A stretch of 64,000 nucleotides of DNA from Thioalkalivibrio nitratireducens DSM 14787 (lineage in GTDB: Bacteria > Pseudomonadota > Gammaproteobacteria > Ectothiorhodospirales > Ectothiorhodospiraceae): the NCBI RefSeq assembly GCF_000321415.2, contig NC_019902.2, positions 2,418,001 through 2,482,000 on the forward strand, in the 5' to 3' direction. Positions 49,433 to 58,329 of this stretch are shown piece by piece. Position numbers and translations under genes: made by a program. Position 1 is the stretch's first letter. Every line of letters begins with the position of its first letter. The notes beneath the pieces were generated by a model, which saw only the letters and a list, made by a program, of their open reading frames with translations, did not search any database and was not told the origin of the DNA.

Positions 49433-50149
49433 TCAGTTGGATTCCTGCAGCCGTTCGAAATAGGTGCGGATACGCCGCGCGTTGGTGCCCGCATCGCTGC
49501 GCCCGACTCGCGACACCGAGCGCACATCGACACGGGTGGTCGCGCCATCCGGAGTGACCCGGATCACGACGTCGTCCTTGAAACCGTACCAGAAGGTGGT
49601 GGCCACTGCCTCGATGCGCCCTTCCCGCGGGTCGACTGCGACGATGTCCCAGCCCATGGTCTGCGCCGCATCCAGCGCCTGCTCCAACACGCGTTCCGGT
49701 GGGGCCTCGAGAACCAAGGTCCGGATATCGGGATAGGCCTGGCGCTGCTGTTGCGCCACGGTCTCGCCGGGATATGCGGCGGGATTCGGCGCAGTTGCGC
49801 GCAGTTCGAGGATCGCCTCGAAACGCGGGGGATCGGCAGTATCGGTCGTGATGTCGTGGATCGGTGGGACTTCCCGCGCACGCTCCAGCGCCTGCCAAGG
49901 GATATAGACGCTCCCCAGCGCCAGTACCAGGGCCGCTGCCCGCCACCCCACGTCGCGCCGCCTGAGCCGGGGCGCCAGCGTAAAAACGACGACCAATGCC
50001 AATGCCGCGAGGCCCAGGTGGACGGACCAGCGCATCAACAGGAAGCCGGTGGAGAACTCCCAGAGGCTCAGCCGGGTACCCGGGCCCGAAACGAGGAGCA
50101 ACAGCGCTGCCAGCAGCGCGATCAGGAACGCGACCCGGGCACCTGTCAT
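49433..50149 (-). CDS. DUF1499 family membrane protein
   Basis: 238 residues. Three N-terminal helices (FLIALLAALLLLVSG and two more) are followed by a periplasmic DUF1499 domain, from about residue 110 (YPDIRTLVLEAPPERVLEQAL) to the end (GTNARRIRTYFERLQ). The start is the ATG opening MTGARVAFL; the extension to an upstream GTG lacks membrane or ribosome-site support. Family function is unknown. Confidence 0.82.
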   Translation of the reverse strand: MTGARVAFLIALLAALLLLVSGPGTRLSLWEFSTGFLLMRWSVHLGLAALALVVVFTLAPRLRRRDVGWRAAALVLALGSVYIPWQALERAREVPPIHDITTDTADPPRFEAILELRATAPNPAAYPGETVAQQQRQAYPDIRTLVLEAPPERVLEQALDAAQTMGWDIVAVDPREGRIEAVATTFWYGFKDDVVIRVTPDGATTRVDVRSVSRVGRSDAGTNARRIRTYFERLQESN

Positions 50150-50279
50150 CAACGCCCCCAGGTGGGGACGGACTCCGGGACCACCACCCGACGGTACCAC
50201 TGCGTGGCCACGATCCCGGTGGCGTCAGCAGCAAGCGCGGGACTGGGCCGGCAGACAGCGGGAAGCCCGAACACCCGTG

Positions 50280-50810
50280 TCAGCGCAGTGGCGGATAGAC
50301 GGGCTGGTAGGCGGGGCCCTCGGGCTGACGTCCCTCCCACTGTCTTCGCTCGAGCTCCTCGATCCGTTTCTCGAGTTCGCGGATGCGCTGCTGCGCGGCA
50401 TCGTCGGCTGCCCAGGGATCACGGTACTCGCCCGGCAGACCCATGCCCGGATCCCCGTAGAGACCCGGGTAGCCGTAGCCGGGGTCGATTCCGCGGTATT
50501 CCTCCGGCAGACCCATCGGCGGAGTGCCATAGCCGTAGGGTGCTGCGCCCTCCATCGGCAGGCCCGGCTGCCCATAGGGTTGTTGGTAGCCGTGCGGTTG
50601 ACCGTAGGGTTGACCATAGGGGTGCCCATAGTAACCCGGTGCGCCGTAGGGGTGGCCGTAGCCATAGTCCCGGTCGTGGTCCTGACCGCCGAACCAGCGG
50701 CCCGGACTCATCACGTCGCCGAAGTTGATCGCCTGCGCAGGCGCCATCACGGCCATGCCGAGAATCGCAAGGACCAGCATCCCGCTGCGCCTGAATGTTC
50801 TGTTGTCCAT
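50280..50810 (-). CDS. Secreted Tyr/Gly/Pro-rich repeat protein
   Basis: The 176-residue protein starts at MDNRTFRRSG after GGAGACAGGTG. A signal peptide (MLVLAILGMAVMAPAQA) is followed by low-complexity sequence in short units of GYGHPYG / GQPYGQPHG type (residues ~45-130), and then a short coiled coil (QQRIRELEKRIEELERRQWEG). It is probably exported, with the repeat disordered and the coiled coil oligomerising. I recognise no specific family. Confidence 0.65.
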   Translation of the reverse strand: MDNRTFRRSGMLVLAILGMAVMAPAQAINFGDVMSPGRWFGGQDHDRDYGYGHPYGAPGYYGHPYGQPYGQPHGYQQPYGQPGLPMEGAAPYGYGTPPMGLPEEYRGIDPGYGYPGLYGDPGMGLPGEYRDPWAADDAAQQRIRELEKRIEELERRQWEGRQPEGPAYQPVYPPLR

Positions 50811-50888
50811 CACCTGTCTCCAAGGGTGTGTGGGGACCCGGGGAGGCAAGCAGCCGCCACGAGCCCGGGAGCCGAGACGGTTCCCAAC

Positions 50889-51020
50889 CTACTCGTAGCA
50901 CCCGCGGGTGTTGGGGTCAATCATCGTGCACTCGCCCTGACACCCGAAGCGGCGGCAGGAACCATCGGGATTCGACAGGATCTTCGCCGTGCACCCGCCG
51001 GAACCGGTCCCACCGGGCAA
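50889..51020 (-). CDS. Candidate small cysteine-rich protein or gene remnant
   Basis: Between folE and the repeat protein a 43-codon frame (TTG start at best) encodes CTAKILSNPDGSC, then RRFGCQGECTMIDPN and TRGCYE. It has six Cys in the last 34 residues and coding-like codon use (high GC at third positions). An in-frame TGA lies ~15 codons upstream and there is no ATG or clear ribosome site, so it may be the end of a decayed secreted-protein gene. Confidence 0.3.
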   Translation of the reverse strand: MPGGTGSGGCTAKILSNPDGSCRRFGCQGECTMIDPNTRGCYE

Positions 51021-51055
51021 AGGAACGCCCGCTGCCAGCCGGTGGCCGCGGGGAT

Positions 51056-51679
51056 TCAGCGCCGAATCAGATCAAGGAATTCCTCGCGAGTGCGCTGATC
51101 CTCGCGGAACGCGCCGAGCATCACCGAAGTGGCCATCGACGAATTCTGCTTCTCGACCCCGCGCATGGTCATGCACATGTGCTTGGCATCGATCACCACC
51201 CCGACACCGCGGGCGTTGGTCACCTTCATCAGCGCCTCGGCGACCTGCCGGGTCAGGTTCTCCTGGATCTGCAGGCGGGCCGCGAACATGTCCACGATGC
51301 GGGCGATCTTCGACAGGCCAATCACCCGGCCATTCGGCAGGTAGGCGACGTGCGCCTTGCCGATGATCGGCAGTACGTGATGCTCGCACAGCGAATAGAG
51401 CTCGATGTCCTTCAGCAGCACCATCTCGTCGTTCTCGGAGGTGAACAGCGCGTTGTTCACGATTTCATCGAGATTCTGGTGGTACCCACGGGTCAGGTAT
51501 TTCATCGCCTTCACCGCGCGAGCGGGTGTATCCAGCAACCCCTCGCGCTCGACATCTTCGCCCAACCCCCGAAGGAGCTGCCGATAGTGCTCGGAAAGGG
51601 TCTCCACGCTGGCCAGCGGAACGGTCATCGGCTCGGTCTCGTTTTGCTCGATCTTAATCGGTCGGGTTACGGCAGTCAT
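51056..51679 (-). CDS. folE: GTP cyclohydrolase I
   Basis: The 207-residue enzyme makes dihydroneopterin triphosphate, the first step of folate/pterin synthesis. Zinc-binding Cys/His are in [17 protein letters not shown] (near residue 96) and [14 protein letters not shown] (near 165). The ATG 6 bp after AAGGAG is chosen; an adjacent GTG one codon upstream is possible. The 50811-51055 gap downstream holds only the small Cys-rich frame. Confidence 0.95.
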   Translation of the reverse strand: MTAVTRPIKIEQNETEPMTVPLASVETLSEHYRQLLRGLGEDVEREGLLDTPARAVKAMKYLTRGYHQNLDEIVNNALFTSENDEMVLLKDIELYSLCEHHVLPIIGKAHVAYLPNGRVIGLSKIARIVDMFAARLQIQENLTRQVAEALMKVTNARGVGVVIDAKHMCMTMRGVEKQNSSMATSVMLGAFREDQRTREEFLDLIRR

Positions 51680-51856
51680 CACAATCTCCTTGTCGACGCC
51701 AGGTATGGGCGGCAGACATCAGGGCAATACCAGGCTGGCAATCGCGCCAGATGATAGGGAAAGCATCGCCCCCAGGGTCAAATACCCTCGCAGCGCGATG
51801 TATCCGGGAGCCGGCGCGTGCCGAATCAGGCTCACGCGATCGACGATGAACACCAG

Positions 51857-51900
51857 CGCTAACTCTCATGGCACACGCGGCCACCCCTGAGGATGAAAGT
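51857..51900 (+). repeat. ~45-bp repeat, copy A
   Basis: The copy starts CGCTAACTCTCATGG, continues to CGGCCACCCCTGAGG and ends ATGAAAGT. It is shared with copies at 53934 and 55532. Copy A lacks the TTTCA lead seen in the other two. It abuts a REP palindrome on its right. Confidence 0.55.
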
Positions 51901-51902
51901 GG

Positions 51903-51938
51903 CGTAGGGCGGAAAAGGCCGAAGGCCGTCATCCGCCA
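51903..51938 (-). repeat. REP-type palindrome (reverse orientation)
   Basis: CGTAGGGCGGAAAAGGCC, then GAAGGCCGTCATCCGCCA: the reverse complement of the REP unit at 44346. Together with the split copy that starts at 51986 in the opposite orientation it forms a head-to-head pair like a BIME. Confidence 0.6.
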
Positions 51939-51985
51939 GCCGGCGCCCGGGGTGCCGCGGGCGTCTGGGCACTGCGAACGCCATG

Positions 51986-52001
51986 TGGCGGATGACGCTG
52001 C
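51986..52001 (+). repeat. REP palindrome, left half (interrupted)
   Basis: TGGCGGATGACGCTGC is the first arm of a REP unit whose second arm (TGCGCTTTTCCGCCCTACG) lies at 53885-53903, on the other side of the insertion element. TGC is present at both junctions and could be a 3-bp target duplication. Confidence 0.6.
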
Positions 52002-53884
52002 GAGACTGTGAAAGTATTCGCCCCGAGTCTCGGTTCGGGGGTGGGGGCTTGGTAGAATTGGCGCACGCTGTGATGCCCCCCCCACGTGCATGGGGCGATT
52101 GAGGAAAGCCGATGCTGAGCGAGCCTGAGTCTGCACCACCGGAAGCGTTGACCCTGTGGCCGTCCCCGGAGGACGGTGGACCCCCGGCGGCGGCCGGTCC
52201 GGAGCCGCGCCCGCCGTTGCCCCGGTCGCGGCGGTACAAGGAAGGGCCGTCGGGAGAGCAGCCGCTGCTGCTGCCGGCGTGCGTGGACGACTACGTGGCG
52301 GCGAACCATCCGGTGCGGGCGATCGCGGCCTACGTGGAGATGCTGGACCTGGAGCGGTTGGGCTTTCGGCATGCCGGGGGTGCGCTCACGGTGGGGCAGC
52401 CGGCGTACGCGCCCGGCGATCTGCTGAAGTTGTATCTCTATGGCTATCAGGAGCGGGTGCATTCCAGCCGGCGTCTGGAGGCCGAGTGCCGCCGCAACCT
52501 CGAGGTGATGTGGTTGCTGAACGGGCTGCGCCCAAACTATCACACGATCGCTGATTTTCGTAAGAACAACGCCGCGGCACTGAAGGCGGCGAACCGGGAG
52601 TTTGTGCTGCTGTGCCGGGAGCTGGGGCTGATCAGCGGGACCCGGGTGGGGGTGGACGGGAGCTTCTTCCACGGCAATGCGAGTGCCGCCAGCGTCAAGA
52701 CCAAGAAGCAGTTGGAAGCGGAGCTGGCCGCACTGGAACAGGACATCGACGGCTACTTGGCAGCGCTGGAGCGAGGGGACGCCGACGCAGCGGCGGCCGA
52801 AGCGACAACGGTCAGCGCGCAGCAGCTTGCGGATCTGCAGGCGCGCGCGCAGCGCCGGCGAGAGCAACTCGAGGAGTTGGCCCGGACCGGCGAGACCCAG
52901 ATCTCGCGGACCGATCCGGACGCCCGGCGCCTGAGCAAGAACGGGCAGAAAGTGACCGGCTACAACGTGCAGAGCGTGGTCGATGACCAGCACCACCTGA
53001 TCCTGACCCACGAGGTCACCAACGCCGGAAACGACCTGGGCCAACTGGTGCCGATGGCGGAACAGGCCCGGCAGATGCTGCTCGATGGGCAGACCACGGA
53101 AGCCGCACAGCCGCTCGAGGTGTTGGCGGATGCCGGTTATTTCACCGAGTCCGACATCGCGGCCTGCGCGTCGCGGGGCATCGTGCCGTATGTGCCGGTT
53201 CCGGAGAAGACCGGTGCGGCCGAGCGGGCCGGCCGTCTGAGCGCCCGGGAGTTTGTCTACGACGCCGAGCAGGACCGGTACCGCTGTCCGGGTGGGGAAG
53301 CCCTGCATCCGTACGGCCAGCCGGATACCCGTAACGGCGTGAACTACCGGCGCTATCGCAGCCGCGCGTCGGTCTGCCAGTCCTGTCCTCTGAAGGCGCA
53401 GTGCCTGCCGCCGGCCGGCAAGCGTCGGGAGATTCTCCGCTCCGAGCACGCCGAGGCGGTGGAGCGGCATCGGGAACGGATGGCGGCGGCGCCGCAGGTG
53501 ATGCGCCAGCGCGCGGCGCTCTGCGAACACCCGTTCGGAACCCTGAAGCGCTGGCTGGGGTGGGACCACTTCCTGGTACGGGGGTTTGACAAGGTGCGCG
53601 GTGAGATGGCGATGATCGTGCACAGTTACAACTTCCGCCGCGTGCTCAGCATCCTGGGGGTTGCGGCCTTCATCGCCTACTGCCAGGCGCGGGGCGTTGC
53701 GCGCGGCTTTCTTGCGGCTTGGTACGGGCTCCTCGAGCGCCTCTGCCAGCCGTTCTGGGGTCGCGATGACCCGTGGCCCATGGCCGGGACCGTTAGCGGC
53801 TCGCACCGTCCACGCGCGGCTCCGTTCGTCCCAGTGCGTTTCACGCCTGCTCCCTAGCATCGGTGCCCATTCTTTCACGGTCTC
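52002..53884 (+). mobile_element. IS1182-like insertion sequence
   Basis: The element of about 1,883 bp contains one transposase gene. Its ends are imperfect inverted repeats: GAGACTGTGAAAG on the left and, read inward from the right, GAGACCGTGAAAG, with further partial matches (CCCCGA / CACCGA). It interrupts a REP hairpin exactly at the loop. The element looks complete: the transposase is intact and both ends are present. Confidence 0.75.
52112..53857 (+). CDS. IS1182-family transposase
   Basis: The 581-residue DDE-type transposase starts at ATG after GAGGAAAG. Catalytic segments are VGVDGSFFHGNAS (first Asp ~residue 179), VLADAGYFTESD (second Asp ~345) and ALCEHPFGTLKRWLGWDH (Glu ~471). 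A Cys-x2-Cys-type knuckle (SVCQSCPLKAQC) lies near 425, usual for the family. The frame is uninterrupted, so it may still be active. Confidence 0.92.
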   Translation: MLSEPESAPPEALTLWPSPEDGGPPAAAGPEPRPPLPRSRRYKEGPSGEQPLLLPACVDDYVAANHPVRAIAAYVEMLDLERLGFRHAGGALTVGQPAYAPGDLLKLYLYGYQERVHSSRRLEAECRRNLEVMWLLNGLRPNYHTIADFRKNNAAALKAANREFVLLCRELGLISGTRVGVDGSFFHGNASAASVKTKKQLEAELAALEQDIDGYLAALERGDADAAAAEATTVSAQQLADLQARAQRRREQLEELARTGETQISRTDPDARRLSKNGQKVTGYNVQSVVDDQHHLILTHEVTNAGNDLGQLVPMAEQARQMLLDGQTTEAAQPLEVLADAGYFTESDIAACASRGIVPYVPVPEKTGAAERAGRLSAREFVYDAEQDRYRCPGGEALHPYGQPDTRNGVNYRRYRSRASVCQSCPLKAQCLPPAGKRREILRSEHAEAVERHRERMAAAPQVMRQRAALCEHPFGTLKRWLGWDHFLVRGFDKVRGEMAMIVHSYNFRRVLSILGVAAFIAYCQARGVARGFLAAWYGLLERLCQPFWGRDDPWPMAGTVSGSHRPRAAPFVPVRFTPAP

Positions 53885-53903
53885 TGCGCTTTTCCGCCCT
53901 ACG
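53885..53903 (+). repeat. REP palindrome, right half (interrupted)
   Basis: TGCGCTTTTCCGCCCTACG completes the REP arm left at 51986-52001; joining the two halves across the element regenerates a normal hairpin unit. Confidence 0.6.
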
Positions 53904-53933
53904 GGTCGCCAGGGACACGAGACAGGCCGTGAC

Positions 53934-53985
53934 TTTCACGCTAACTGTCATGCCGCCGGGCGCGCGGCACCCCCGATGATGAAAG
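53934..53985 (+). repeat. ~45-bp repeat, copy B
   Basis: It begins TTTCACGCTAACTGTCATG and ends GATGATGAAAG. The two ends match copies A and C; the middle (GCCGCCGGGCGCGCGG) is diverged. It sits between the two transposable elements. Confidence 0.5.
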
Positions 53986-54223
53986 ATAATGGGCGTGCTG
54001 TCGCGTCGGGCTGAGGTCGCGATAATTCTTGATGGCGCCTGACCGCGCACGCTAACTCGACCCGCTGCCCTTCACTCGTACCCCGGATTGCCTGGCATGG
54101 CCTGGAAGGGTCATGGACAGCGCACGCTAAAAAGAGCCGTCGAGTCCCGACAGGCCGTTGAAGGACGGCGCCCTTGGCGACAGCACATCGTGAAGGATAG
54201 TGCGTTTGCCCGAGGAGGTCAGC
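53986..54223 (+). ncRNA. IS110 upstream noncoding region, candidate bridge RNA
   Basis: This 238-bp region before the IS110 transposase has no open frame of its own. In IS110-group elements such as IS621, the equivalent region encodes the bridge RNA that guides target and donor pairing. Here TCGAGTCCCG at 54140-54149 recurs at 55458-55467 just after the transposase, as a donor-guide match would. A stem around GCCGTCGAGTCCCGACAGGC and the direct repeat GCGCACGCTAA (54045, 54119) are also visible. The assignment is by position and family knowledge only. Confidence 0.3.
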
Positions 54224-55440
<1,217 letters not shown>

Positions 55441-55531
55441 GCCGCCACACAGGCTCTTCGAGTCCCGCAAGCAGGCATTTGCGCACCGGCATGCGTCACG
55501 CCAGAATCTCGCTCGCCCCAACGTCAGGTTC

Positions 55532-55576
55532 TTTCACGCTAACTACCATGGCCAGCGGCCACCCTGCAGGATGAAA
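55532..55576 (+). repeat. ~45-bp repeat, copy C
   Basis: TTTCACGCTAACTACCATGG, then CCAGCGGCCACCCTGCAGG and ATGAAA: closely similar to copy A, with the TTTCA lead of copy B. It lies ~90 bp after the IS110 reading frame. A short TTTCACGCTA also occurs at 55704. Confidence 0.55.
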
Positions 55577-55583
55577 AAGCGAG

Positions 55584-55648
55584 CCACGGATGAACACGGA
55601 TAGGGTTTCAACCAATAAACATCCGTGTTCATCCGTGTTCATCCGTGG
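55584..55648. repeat. CACGGATGAACACGGAT inverted repeat
   Basis: CCACGGATGAACACGGAT (55584-55601) is mirrored by ATCCGTGTTCATCCGTG repeated in tandem at 55621-55648, giving a long hairpin. The arms are themselves built of a 10-bp unit, ATCCGTGTTC. A similar but shorter series of TCCGTG units follows at 55665-55700. Confidence 0.6.
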
Positions 55649-55845
55649 CAACGAACGCCTTTCGGCCCTTGTCCGTGCCTTCCGTGTGCTTCCGTGGCCG
55701 TATTTTCACGCTATCAATGTTTGCGTAAGTGCCCGCAGGGTGGTGCGTCATAGGATGATCGATCGCGCCCGCACAATACTCTTCGCAATCAGTAACTTGG
55801 AATCCGATCAAGCGATCATTCAAACTGCGCGAACTTTCGCAAAGA
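55649..55845. other. Gene-free A+T-richer stretch after the mobile region
   Basis: No gene is supported. TCCGTG units fill 55665-55700, and a copy of TTTCACGCTA lies at 55704-55713. 55720-55850 is less GC-rich than any neighbouring gene and includes the end of senB transcription. Open frames here lack protein-like composition. Confidence 0.4.
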
Positions 55846-56802
55846 TTAATAACAGCCTATGTCACGCAGCAGTGCCTCCCAGGCACGGTGTTCACGCCGT
55901 GGCTCGAACCGCGGCCGGCACGCGGCGCAGGCCCGTTCCAGCATTTGGAGGAACTGCTTGTCCGACTCCGCGCGCAGCAACAGTGCGCGCAGCGCCCCGG
56001 TGTCGGCCACCGGGTAGTAGCCGGGATAATCGTCTCCCAGCAGCCCGACAGACCCGGCGATGCGCGAAGCGATCACCGGCAGGCCTGCCATCACCGCTTC
56101 CGAGATCACGTTCGCCCCGCCCTCCATGCGCGAGGGCAACACCAGCAGCTGGGACCGGGCGAACACCCGCCGCAGGCGATGGTGCGGCACCTCCCCGTGC
56201 CAGCGGTAGCGCGGGTTGGCGGCCATCTCGGCACGGGCCGCATCGGCCCAGTCGGGGCTGTGTGCGCCGCCGTAATGGTCGACGCGCAGGCGGCTGGCGG
56301 TGGGCAGCCCGCGCAGCGCCAGGGCCGGGCGCAGCGGATCCTTCTCCTCGCGCAGGTGCCCGGCCACGCAGACGCGAAACCCACGCCGGTACGGATCGCG
56401 CGGCAGTCCGGGCGGAGCCGATTGGAAAATGACCCGCAGCTTGCCGATCTGCTCGGGCGGCAGCACGTCCCCGATCCGGTCGTGCAGCCCGACCAGGCGG
56501 TCGGCCAACTCCAGCGAGCGCAGCGTCGGCTCCGGGTGGCTGTGGATGAAGCGGTAGGCGTCGGTCCCGGTCAGGGCCACCACCAGCGGGCGCGAGGGAT
56601 GCCGATCGGCGAAACCCGCGATCGAATCCGCGCTGCGCCATGCGTGCAGGGCCACCATCAGGTCCGCCGCCTCCCCCCGGTAGGTTCGCGCGACCCGCAC
56701 GCGGTGCCCAAGCCCTCGCAGGATCCGGGCCCAGCGTGCCGCGGTCGTCCAGTTCCCTCCCCGGGACGGCGACGGAGACGGCGTGATCAAGTGTATTCGC
56801 AT
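55846..56802 (-). CDS. senB: Selenosugar synthase SenB (TIGR04348-type glycosyltransferase)
   Basis: The 318-residue GT-B-like glycosyltransferase starts at MRIHLITPSPSPSRGGNWTT. Family marks include the N-terminal GNWTTAARWARILRGLGH, HAWRSADSIAGF near residue 60, VALTGTDAYRF near 85, and EGGANVISEAVMAGLPVIAS near 250. In the established pathway SenB couples selenophosphate with a UDP-N-acetylhexosamine to give a 1-seleno-sugar. It diverges from senA across ~170 bp, which supports this function over a general glycosyltransferase. Confidence 0.85.
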   Translation of the reverse strand: MRIHLITPSPSPSRGGNWTTAARWARILRGLGHRVRVARTYRGEAADLMVALHAWRSADSIAGFADRHPSRPLVVALTGTDAYRFIHSHPEPTLRSLELADRLVGLHDRIGDVLPPEQIGKLRVIFQSAPPGLPRDPYRRGFRVCVAGHLREEKDPLRPALALRGLPTASRLRVDHYGGAHSPDWADAARAEMAANPRYRWHGEVPHHRLRRVFARSQLLVLPSRMEGGANVISEAVMAGLPVIASRIAGSVGLLGDDYPGYYPVADTGALRALLLRAESDKQFLQMLERACAACRPRFEPRREHRAWEALLRDIGCY

Positions 56803-56975
56803 CTGGGACGTATGATGCGCGATATTTCGGCGTACCGGAACGTGCGCGCCGACTCTACAATGCTGGCCATCGGCAGCGATACCCCGTAGGTTGTGCCGAC
56901 GCAGGAAACACGACAGCAACCCCTGGGGCCGTGCCCAAGCGTCGCGCCCTTCGACCGAACCCCACGAGATATGCC

Positions 56976-58280
56976 ATGGACCTGCCCGACCCACAGCAAC
57001 TGATCGCGCAGATCAAAGACGCCCGGGCCCGGACGCTGACGCTGATCCGCGGCCTGGACGACCGGCAGCTGATGGGCCCGCGACTGCCGGTCGTGAACCC
57101 CCTGCGGTGGGAAATCGGCCATGCCGCCTATTTTCACGAGTATTGGGTGCTGCGCCACCACTTCGGAGAGGCTCCCGCGCGGCCGGACGTCGACCGGCTG
57201 TTCGATTCGATCAGCATTGCGCACGACAGCCGCTGGGATCTGCCGTTGCCCACACTCGATGACACCCTCGCCTACATGGACGACGTGCAGCGGAGGGTCT
57301 GTACCCACCTCGAGCAGGGCGGCGCGGCGCCCCGGCGCGACTACCTGGTGCAGTACGCGGTGTTCCACGAGGACATGCACACCGAGGCTTTCACCTACAC
57401 CCGCCAGACGTTGGCCTACCCGCCACCGGAGATCGGACGCCCGCGCGATCGCGCGTGGACCGCCGGGGGACTCGCCGGCGACGCCGAGATACCGGGCGGG
57501 CTGTTCCAGCTCGGCGCATCCCCGGACGGCGCGTTCGCGTTCGACAACGAGAAATGGGCGCACCCGATGGAGGTGGCGCCGTTCCGCATTGCCCGCGCGG
57601 CGGTCAGCAATGCCGAGTTCGCCGCCTTCGTCGAGGATGGCGGATACCGCAGGCGCGAGTACTGGGACGAGGACGGCTGGCGCTGGCGCGAGGCGACGGG
57701 CCTCGAGCATCCGGTCTACTGGCGGCCAGGCAGCGACGGTTGGGAACGGCGACGCTTCGACCGCTGGGAGCCGCTGCCCCCCGATGCCGCGGTGATCCAC
57801 GTCAGCTGGTACGAAGCGAGGGCCTGGTGCCGCTGGGCGGGCCGGCGGCTGCCGACGGAACTCGAGTGGGAGGTCGCGGCTGCCGGCGAACCGGCTGCAA
57901 ACGGCACGCAGCTGGCTCCGGTGAAGCGGCGGTACCCTTGGGGCGAGGCGGCACCCGATCCTTCGAGAGCGAACCTGGACGGCGGCGCGCTGGATACGCT
58001 CGACGTGGGCGCGCTGCCTGCTGGCGACAGCGCCTTCGGTTGTCGCCAGATGCTCGGAAACGCCTGGGAATGGACCGACACCGTGTTCGCGCCCTACCCC
58101 GGCTTCACCCCGGATATGTACCAGGACTATTCGCAGCCGCTGTTCGGCCAGACCCGGGTGCTGCGCGGAGGCGCGTGGGCGACCCGATCGAGGCTGATCC
58201 GCAATACCTGGCGCAACTACTATGGTCCGGAGCGCAACGACGTGTTCGCCGGGTTCCGGACCTGTGCGGCCGATCGCTGA
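56976..58280 (+). CDS. senA: Selenoneine synthase SenA (EgtB-like)
   Basis: The 434-residue protein has a DinB-like four-helix domain (~1-150) and a formylglycine-generating-enzyme-like domain (~165-434). The iron ligands are His49 (EIGHAAYF) and the HxxxHxE motif at 131-137 (FHEDMHTEAF). SenA uses O2 to form a C-Se bond between hercynine and the selenosugar. EgtB does the same with sulfur. The neighbouring senB and selD favour SenA, but specificity cannot be read from the motifs alone. The ATG at 56976 is used; TACAAT at 56856 is a possible -10. Confidence 0.82.
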   Translation: MDLPDPQQLIAQIKDARARTLTLIRGLDDRQLMGPRLPVVNPLRWEIGHAAYFHEYWVLRHHFGEAPARPDVDRLFDSISIAHDSRWDLPLPTLDDTLAYMDDVQRRVCTHLEQGGAAPRRDYLVQYAVFHEDMHTEAFTYTRQTLAYPPPEIGRPRDRAWTAGGLAGDAEIPGGLFQLGASPDGAFAFDNEKWAHPMEVAPFRIARAAVSNAEFAAFVEDGGYRRREYWDEDGWRWREATGLEHPVYWRPGSDGWERRRFDRWEPLPPDAAVIHVSWYEARAWCRWAGRRLPTELEWEVAAAGEPAANGTQLAPVKRRYPWGEAAPDPSRANLDGGALDTLDVGALPAGDSAFGCRQMLGNAWEWTDTVFAPYPGFTPDMYQDYSQPLFGQTRVLRGGAWATRSRLIRNTWRNYYGPERNDVFAGFRTCAADR

Positions 58281-58329
58281 CCGTTCCGCGAAACCGTCCC
58301 GTCCTGCCGCGAACGAGGAGAACCGCCAG

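Larger units (their letters stand above)
51680..52001. other. Intergenic stretch ahead of the IS1182-like element
   Basis: No gene is seen. It contains one copy of a ~45-bp repeat (51857-51900), then a REP-type palindrome in reverse orientation (51903-51938), and then the left half of a second REP copy that meets the insertion element at 52001/52002. Confidence 0.6.

Noticed and set aside
52112-53857. Plus-strand frame as two genes
   Set aside because: The whole stretch reads as one IS1182-family transposase with all catalytic segments in order, so no split is needed.
55590-56432. 280-codon plus-strand frame over the repeat array and senB
   Set aside because: It begins inside the CACGGATGAACACGG repeats and continues antisense to senB. 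The composition is not protein-like.
56976-58280. senA called as ergothioneine EgtB
   Set aside because: The motifs alone would allow it, but adjacent senB and a SelD fusion, with no egtC or egtE, favour the selenium enzyme. The doubt is kept in the confidence value.
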